Shown in pieces: positions 7,022-11,281 of a stretch of DNA of 11,281 nt; position 1 is the first letter of the stretch, and each line of letters begins with the position of its first letter. The stretch is from Candidatus Omnitrophota bacterium. GTDB taxonomy: Bacteria; Omnitrophota; Gorgyraeia; JACOVV01. Below the pieces are notes generated by a model. The model did not search any database. It worked only from the letters and a program-made list of their open reading frames with translations, and was not told the DNA's origin. The stretch covers positions 1 through 11,281 of the forward strand of contig JAHFFC010000013.1 in the NCBI GenBank assembly GCA_023248175.1, read 5' to 3'. The position numbers and the translations under genes are program-made.

Positions 7022-8151
7022 TCCGTTCGTATCTTTTAACGCCGGGACCGACACCGGTTCCGGACGTCATTCTTTCAGAACTGGGGAAACCATTAATCCA
7101 CCACAGAACTCCTCAATACCGTCAGATTTTCCGAGAAGTATCCGAGGGATTAAAGAGTGTATTTCAGACGAGAAATGATGTATTAACTTTGACCTCCAGC
7201 GGTACGGGCGCCATGGAAGCTGCAGTAGTTGCTGTTGCCAATTCGCAAGATGAAGTGATTGTGATCCGCGGCGGAAAATTCGGTGAACGATGGGGTGAGA
7301 TTGCCCAGGTGTATGGAATGAAAGTGATCGCTATTGACGTTCCTTGGGGAGAGGGAGTAAGTCCTGAACAGGTTCAGCTAGCGTTAAAACAGCACCCAAA
7401 AACAGCGGCAGTTTTTGCGACCCTCTGCGAAACATCAACGGGAGTCACGCACGATATTAAAGCTATTGCGGCTCTGACCCGGCAGAGTCAAGCTTTGTTG
7501 GTGGTTGATGCCATCAGTGGTTTGGGGGCTGAGGAGCTGCGTCAGGATGAGTGGGGAGTAGATGTGGTGGTGAGTGGTTCCCAAAAGGGATTGATGCTTC
7601 CACCGGGATTAAGTTTCGTCAGCGTTGGTGAGAGAGTTTGGAAACGAATGGAACAGACAAAAACTCCCCGTTTTTACTTCGATCTTCTGGCTTACAAAAA
7701 ATCTTTGGCTGATGATGATGTTCCGTATACACCGGCGATTCCTTTAGTCATCGCTCTTAGGCAGGCTCTGCGGCTCATTCAAGAGGAGGGAATGGAAAAA
7801 ATTCTTCAGCGGCATCAAAAATTAGCGGCGGCAACCCGCGCCGGTGCCAAGGGATTGGGTTTGGAACTCTTTTCAAAAACTCCTTGCAATGTTTTGACAG
7901 CGGTTAAAATTCCTCAGGGAGTCAATGGCGAGAAAATCGTGAGTTACCTCCGGGATGAAAAAGGGGTCACCATTGCCGGCGGACAGGCGGAAATGAAAGG
8001 AAAAATCTGGAGGATTGCCCATCTGGGAGCCATTGCCCCCCTTGATATCCTGGTTGCATTTTCCGCATTGGAACTGGCGTTTAAAAAATTCGGCTATCCA
8101 GTGAAACTCGGCAGCGGCGTCGCTGCGGCAGAAGAAGTCTTCTCATGTTGA
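7018..8151 (+). CDS. PLP-dependent class V aminotransferase (alanine-glyoxylate / serine-pyruvate type), probable serine-pathway enzyme
   Basis: This is a cytoplasmic fold-type I pyridoxal-phosphate enzyme of 377 residues. The class V features are LTPGPTPVP (7-15), [11 protein letters not shown] (28-38), the phosphate-binding [11 protein letters not shown] (60-70), the cofactor aspartate D164 in VVDAISGLG, and the Schiff-base lysine K190 in [12 protein letters not shown]. The C-terminal IAHLGAI is also typical. The best family match is alanine-glyoxylate/serine-pyruvate aminotransferase, not canonical SerC. It overlaps clpP by 4 bases and serA by 7 (ATGTTGA). Because SerA makes 3-phosphohydroxypyruvate, this neighbour may act as the phosphoserine transaminase; it could instead work on serine, alanine or glyoxylate. 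Sequence alone does not settle the substrate. AAGGA at 7004-7008 precedes ATG 7018 by 9 bases. Confidence 0.9.
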   Translation: MIRSYLLTPGPTPVPDVILSELGKPLIHHRTPQYRQIFREVSEGLKSVFQTRNDVLTLTSSGTGAMEAAVVAVANSQDEVIVIRGGKFGERWGEIAQVYGMKVIAIDVPWGEGVSPEQVQLALKQHPKTAAVFATLCETSTGVTHDIKAIAALTRQSQALLVVDAISGLGAEELRQDEWGVDVVVSGSQKGLMLPPGLSFVSVGERVWKRMEQTKTPRFYFDLLAYKKSLADDDVPYTPAIPLVIALRQALRLIQEEGMEKILQRHQKLAAATRAGAKGLGLELFSKTPCNVLTAVKIPQGVNGEKIVSYLRDEKGVTIAGGQAEMKGKIWRIAHLGAIAPLDILVAFSALELAFKKFGYPVKLGSGVAAAEEVFSC

Positions 8152-9731
8152 AAGTTCTCATTTCGGACAAACTCGAAAAAGAAGGAATTGATATTCTTAA
8201 GGCAGAAAAAGAAATCTCGGTGGATCTAAAGCCAGGGATTTCCGCGAAAGAGTTGATTCAGATCATTAAAGATTACGATGCTCTTATTGTTCGAAGCGGC
8301 ACCAAAGTGACCAAAGAAGTTTTGGAGGTTGGGACACAGTTAAAGGTTGTCGGCCGGGCGGGAGTCGGTTTGGATAATGTTGACGTTGAGGCGGCCAGCA
8401 AACGGGGGGTGATTGTCATGAATACCCCTGGCGGTAACACGATTTCTACGGCGGAACACACTTTTAGTATGCTTCTTGCGCTGTCGCGAAGCATTCCTCA
8501 GGCCAGCGCAATACTGAAACAGGGAAAATGGGACCGAAATCGTTTTGTGGGAGTGGAACTCTGCGGCAAAACTTTAGGAATCATCGGGCTGGGAAGAATC
8601 GGAACAGAAGTAGCCAAAAGGGGAATTGCTTTTGGAATGAAGGTCATGGCTTATGACCCATTCCTCTCGAAAGAAAAAGCGGCCCAGATAGGGATTGAAT
8701 TGGTACTGTTAGACGAAGTTCTCGAAAACGCTGACTTTATTACCCTCCATACTCCGTTAACTCCCGAAACGAAATATCTCCTGAATGAGAGGACCCTGAA
8801 AAAAGTCAAAAAGGGGGTCCGAATCATTAACTGCGCCCGGGGAGGAATTATTGATGAGAAAGCATTAGCGAAGGCAATCCAGGAAGGAAGAGTAGCGGGC
8901 GCCGCTTTGGACGTTCTTGAAGAGGAACCGCCGAAAAATGGGAATCCACTGCTTTCTTTGGAGCAGGTAGTGATCACACCCCATTTGGGAGCCTCCACCG
9001 AGGAGGCGCAGGTCAACGTCGCGATTGAAATCGCCAAACAAGTAAGAGACGCTTTACTGGGACGGGGAATCATCAATGCCGCCAACGTTCCTTCCCTTTC
9101 CGTAGAGTTATTGAAAGAGATGAAACCGTATCTGGAATTGGGAGAAAAATTAGGGGCTCTTGAAGCCCAATTGGTGGCCGGGCACATCAATCAAGTGATC
9201 ATCCGCTACGCCGGAGAAATCACCTCTTATGAATTGGCTCCGATCACGGTCGCCGTCATCAAAGGGATCCTGACGCCGTTTTTGCAGGAGACGGTCAATT
9301 ATGTGAATGCTTCGCTGATTGCCAGTGAGCGCGGGATTAAAGTGATCGAGACCAAATCAACCGAATTAAAGGAATTTGCCAACTTCATCTCAGTGGAAAT
9401 CCAGACCGATAAAATGAAAAAGTCAGTGGTCGGGACATTATTTACCCGCGTGGATCCCAGGATTGTCCGCGTTGACAATTTCCACGTGGACGCCTCACCG
9501 TACGGTTACATGCTTTTCATTGCCAATTTGGATACACCTGGAGTGGTCGGGCACATCGGCACAGTCTTGGGGCAAAACGGGGTCAATATCGCTGGAATGA
9601 CATTTGGAAGAAATAAGGTGGGGGGCGAGGCGGTCAGTATTATTAATGTCGACAGCCTTGTGCCGGAGCCGGTGATAGAGGAAATTAAGAAGAGTAAGAA
9701 TATTTTGGAAGTGAAATTGGTGAAGCTGTGA
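8145..9731 (+). CDS. serA: D-3-phosphoglycerate dehydrogenase, long (ASB plus ACT) form
   Basis: SerA oxidises 3-phosphoglycerate to 3-phosphohydroxypyruvate with NAD, the first step of serine synthesis. The 528 residues match the long form of the enzyme (about 525-530). The NAD-binding fold has GIIGLGRIG (145-153). Catalytic residues are R232 in NCARGGIID, E261 in LEEEPP and H280 in TPHLGAST. An allosteric substrate-binding domain spans about 315-450. The C-terminal ACT domain begins near LFIANLDTPGVVGHIGTVL (about 454-528) and may bind serine for feedback control. The ATG overlaps the aminotransferase stop as ATGTTGA; the only ribosome-site candidate is a weak GAAGAAG just upstream, so coupling is likely. 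A phosphoserine phosphatase (serB) is not in the window. serA is the last gene of the long operon, and heptad arrays begin 5 bases after its stop. Confidence 0.97.
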   Translation: MLKVLISDKLEKEGIDILKAEKEISVDLKPGISAKELIQIIKDYDALIVRSGTKVTKEVLEVGTQLKVVGRAGVGLDNVDVEAASKRGVIVMNTPGGNTISTAEHTFSMLLALSRSIPQASAILKQGKWDRNRFVGVELCGKTLGIIGLGRIGTEVAKRGIAFGMKVMAYDPFLSKEKAAQIGIELVLLDEVLENADFITLHTPLTPETKYLLNERTLKKVKKGVRIINCARGGIIDEKALAKAIQEGRVAGAALDVLEEEPPKNGNPLLSLEQVVITPHLGASTEEAQVNVAIEIAKQVRDALLGRGIINAANVPSLSVELLKEMKPYLELGEKLGALEAQLVAGHINQVIIRYAGEITSYELAPITVAVIKGILTPFLQETVNYVNASLIASERGIKVIETKSTELKEFANFISVEIQTDKMKKSVVGTLFTRVDPRIVRVDNFHVDASPYGYMLFIANLDTPGVVGHIGTVLGQNGVNIAGMTFGRNKVGGEAVSIINVDSLVPEPVIEEIKKSKNILEVKLVKL

Positions 9732-9736
9732 TATTC

Positions 9737-9764
9737 AGGTCGAAGGTCGAAGGTCGAAGGTCGA
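9737..9764 (+). repeat. Heptanucleotide tandem array, four perfect copies of AGGTCGA
   Basis: Four exact copies of AGGTCGA run from 9737 to 9764, followed by a degenerate AGAAG. The array starts 5 bases after the serA stop. Read in another phase, the unit is GAAGG plus TC. It faces a second heptad array (9800-9833) of the same period built on CCTTC, the complement of GAAGG. The array is non-coding. Confidence 0.93.
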
Positions 9765-9833
9765 AGAAGCTACTCTTATTATTATTTGTTTTTATCTTTC
9801 CTTCCACCTTCCGCCTTCCGCCTTCCGCCTTCC
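9738..9833 (+). other. Possible long imperfect hairpin formed by the two heptad arrays
   Basis: The GAAGG blocks at 9742, 9749 and 9756 can pair with three of the CCTTC blocks, giving repeated 5-bp helices separated by a wobble and a mismatch. About 30 bases of T-rich sequence (9770-9799) form the loop. A run of U does not follow the right arm, so it does not look like a standard intrinsic terminator. The pairing was derived by hand and no folding energy was computed. Confidence 0.5.
9800..9833 (+). repeat. Heptanucleotide tandem array, CCTTCCG units, inverted partner of the upstream array
   Basis: Five CCTTC blocks lie exactly 7 bases apart (starting at 9800, 9807, 9814, 9821, 9828). The two-base spacers are CA, then CG three times. 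On the other strand the unit is GCGGAAG, so each block can pair with a GAAGG block of the 9737-9764 array. The spacers would give one T-G wobble and one C-C mismatch per heptad. It ends 9 bases before the purA ATG and so probably lies in the purA leader. Confidence 0.92.
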
Positions 9834-9842
9834 ATTATTTCT

Positions 9843-11117
9843 ATGTCTAATACCATTATCGTCGGCGCTCAGTGGGGAGATGAGGGAAAAGGAAAAATTA
9901 TTGATGTCCTGGCTAGGGAAGCGGATTACATCATCCGGTTTCAGGGGGGGAATAACGCCGGTCACACGGTGGTCATCGGCGATCAGGAGTTTGTTCTTCA
10001 CTTAATTCCATCCGGTATTTTGCATCCCGGAAAGGTCTGCGTGATTGGTAACGGTGTCGTGGTTGACCCGCAGGCGCTCTGCGATGAGATTGAGTCTCTG
10101 CAAAAGAGGAAAATCACAATTGGCTCTAACCTCAAAATTAGCGACCAGTCCCATCTTATTTTCCCCTACCACAAAATTCTGGATCAGCTTCGGGAAACCC
10201 ATCTTGGGAAAAGTAAAATCGGCACCACTGGACGGGGAATCGGACCCTGTTACGTTGACAAAATGGCGCGGTGCGGCATTCGCCTGGCCGATTTGATGGA
10301 GGATGAAGTTTTTCAGGAAAAATTAGGCGACAATATCCACGAAAAGAACGAAGTTTTTCAAGAGGTCTACGGCCACCCCGGATTTTCGTATGAAGAAATA
10401 TTGGAGTCCTATCAGGGGTATCGGGAAAAGATAAAATTATATATCTGTGACACGGTCCGGTTGTTGAACGACGCGATTGCGAAGAAGAAAAACCTGCTTT
10501 TTGAAGGAGCCCAGGGGACGCTTTTGGATGTTGACCACGGTACCTACCCTTACGTCACTTCTTCCAGCGCCACTGCCGGAGGGGCTTGTGCCGGAACCGG
10601 CATAGGACCATCCAAAATTGGCCGAGTCATCGGCGTTGCCAAAGCCTACACCACCCGTGTTGGTGAAGGGCCGTTTCCGACGGAGTTTGACGCGGCGCAG
10701 ATGAAACGAATCCGCCAAAAAGGAAACGAATTCGGAGCGACCACTGGCCGCCCTCGGCGCTGTGGATGGTTTGATGCTGTATTGGTCCGTCATGCGGTCT
10801 TAGTCAATGGCTTGGACGAGATCATCATCACCAAACTGGATGTTCTGGATGAGGACCAAACTATTAAAATTTGTACCAGCTATCAATATCAAGGGAAACG
10901 CTACGATCGGTTTCCCGCCAACGGGAAGATCCTGGAAGAGTGTGAACCGATTTATGAAGAGCATCCGGGATGGCGGCAACAGACCTGTGAGATTAGTTCC
11001 TTTAAAGACCTGCCAATAAACGCAAAGAAATATCTCCGCCGCTTAGAAACAGTGGTGGGGGCCCCTATTAAAATGGTCTCGGTCGGCTCCAAGAGAGAAC
11101 AGATTTTTAGTATCTAG
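9843..11117 (+). CDS. purA: Adenylosuccinate synthetase
   Basis: PurA joins IMP and aspartate using GTP to make adenylosuccinate, the first committed step to AMP. The 424 residues fit the family (E. coli 432). The catalytic pair D13 and H41 is at the same positions as in E. coli, in WGDEGKGK (11-18) and GGNNAGHTV (35-43). Other motifs are GTTGRGIGP (127-135), EGAQGTLLDVDHGTYPYVTSS (221-241), VGEGPFPTE (273-281), TGRPRRCGW (301-309) and the guanine-binding KLDVLD (331-336). The frame is open back to a TTG at 9786, but that stretch translates the repeat array into a low-complexity LPPSAFRLPPS and is not protein. No Shine-Dalgarno precedes ATG 9843; the bases just before it are pyrimidine-rich. 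No convincing promoter was found in the gap, so it may be read through from serA. Confidence 0.97.
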   Translation: MSNTIIVGAQWGDEGKGKIIDVLAREADYIIRFQGGNNAGHTVVIGDQEFVLHLIPSGILHPGKVCVIGNGVVVDPQALCDEIESLQKRKITIGSNLKISDQSHLIFPYHKILDQLRETHLGKSKIGTTGRGIGPCYVDKMARCGIRLADLMEDEVFQEKLGDNIHEKNEVFQEVYGHPGFSYEEILESYQGYREKIKLYICDTVRLLNDAIAKKKNLLFEGAQGTLLDVDHGTYPYVTSSSATAGGACAGTGIGPSKIGRVIGVAKAYTTRVGEGPFPTEFDAAQMKRIRQKGNEFGATTGRPRRCGWFDAVLVRHAVLVNGLDEIIITKLDVLDEDQTIKICTSYQYQGKRYDRFPANGKILEECEPIYEEHPGWRQQTCEISSFKDLPINAKKYLRRLETVVGAPIKMVSVGSKREQIFSI

Positions 11118-11147
11118 GACACAATAGCAAGTGCTTGCAATTGTCTC
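11118..11147 (+). promoter_or_regulatory. 30-bp dyad overlapping the galT -35 box (possible operator)
   Basis: The left half GACACAATAGCAAG (11118-11131) and right half CTTGCAATTGTCTC (11134-11147) pair at 12 of 14 positions around a central TG. The dyad begins directly after the purA stop and its right half contains the -35 hexamer TTGCAA (11135-11140), a classic operator position. No T tract follows, so an intrinsic terminator for purA is less likely. The core GCAA-N4-TTGC has the outer bases of LacI/GalR-family sites but not their usual central CG, so no regulator is named. Confidence 0.5.
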
Positions 11148-11162
11148 CAAAATTGCTATAAT
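11135..11162 (+). promoter_or_regulatory. Sigma70-type promoter of galT
   Basis: TTGCAA (11135-11140), a 16-base spacer and a perfect TATAAT (11157-11162), with TGC directly upstream (11154-11156) as an extended -10. Transcription should start near 11169, only about 5 bases before the galT ATG. This is the best promoter match in the window. Confidence 0.8.
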
Positions 11163-11173
11163 CAAGGTTCTAA

Positions 11174-11281
11174 ATGCCTGAACTTCGTAAGGATCCCGTG
11201 ATCGGCCGGTGGGTCATTATCGCCACCGAGAGAGCCAAAAGGCCGAGTGATTTTACTTCTTCAAAGGAAACTAATGCAGAA
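11174..11281 (+). CDS. galT: Galactose-1-phosphate uridylyltransferase, N-terminal part (cut by window edge)
   Basis: The first 36 codons of a GalT-type nucleotidyltransferase of the HIT superfamily, which exchanges UMP between UDP-glucose and galactose 1-phosphate in the Leloir pathway. The visible [25 protein letters not shown] is the family's conserved N-terminal strand pattern (family form: DPxTGxWVIIAxxRAKRP). The histidine-rich active site (HPH) lies beyond the window. Many bacterial proteins with this start act on glucose rather than galactose phosphates, so substrate identity is open. It has its own promoter, with a predicted leader of about 5 bases. AAGG at 11164-11167 is placed like a ribosome site but would lie at or before the predicted transcript start. 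Confidence 0.88.
   Translation, partial: MPELRKDPVIGRWVIIATERAKRPSDFTSSKETNAE

Noticed and set aside
8651..9190. 179-codon open frame on the - strand inside serA
   Set aside because: serA is unambiguous here with all catalytic motifs; the reverse frame shows no domain, start context or codon pattern of a gene.
9737..9833. CRISPR array
   Set aside because: Units are 7 bases, directly tandem without unique spacers, and no cas gene is present.
9786..9842. N-terminal extension of PurA from TTG 9786
   Set aside because: It translates the heptad array into low-complexity sequence, while ATG 9843 puts D13 and H41 at the family positions.
10437..10793. 118-codon open frame on the - strand inside purA
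   Set aside because: It lies over conserved PurA motifs and its translation is low-complexity glycine/serine with no recognisable family.
11118..11147. Intrinsic terminator after purA
   Set aside because: The stem is AT-rich outside a 5-bp core and no T tract follows; an operator-like role fits the promoter overlap better, though an RNA role is not excluded.

Overview
The window is a dense stretch of bacterial chromosome with every gene on the + strand. It carries KDO biosynthesis genes (kdsD, kdsC) and lipopolysaccharide export genes (an LptC/LptA-type protein and lptB), so the host makes an LPS outer membrane. Protein divergence, the gene order and the heptanucleotide tandem repeats fit an uncultured candidate phylum of the PVC/Omnitrophota kind. 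That placement is an impression from the sequence, not a proven one. No mobile element, tRNA, rRNA or CRISPR array was seen.

Layout. 1-239 is the end of a chromosome-condensation SMC gene. A short gap (240-324) holds a likely extended -10 promoter. Ten genes then follow head to tail from about 325 to 9731, with overlaps or gaps of at most 59 bases: kdsD, kdsC, a soluble GAF-domain histidine kinase, an LptC-LptA-like fusion, lptB, hpf, tig (trigger factor), clpP, a class V aminotransferase and serA. A 111-base gap (9732-9842) holds two heptad tandem arrays in inverted relation. purA follows, then a 56-base gap with a good sigma70-type promoter overlapping a 30-bp dyad, and finally the first 36 codons of galT.

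How the genes fit together. kdsD and kdsC make KDO, the inner-core sugar of LPS; the LptC/A protein and LptB belong to the machine that carries finished LPS across the periplasm. kdsD-kdsC-lptC-lptA-lptB-(rpoN)-hpf is the classic gammaproteobacterial order. Here lptC and lptA look fused, rpoN is missing between lptB and hpf, and a sensor kinase sits between kdsC and the lpt genes. The next block is protein quality control and ribosome hibernation (hpf, tig, clpP). The last pair, aminotransferase plus serA, probably makes serine from 3-phosphoglycerate. One long transcript could tie envelope building, translation state and serine supply together.

Most genes are ordinary housekeeping genes. The features most worth a second look are the paired heptad arrays before purA, the LptC-LptA fusion, the orphan kinase inside the LPS operon, the eroded prolyl isomerase domain of trigger factor, and the very short predicted leaders of kdsD and galT.
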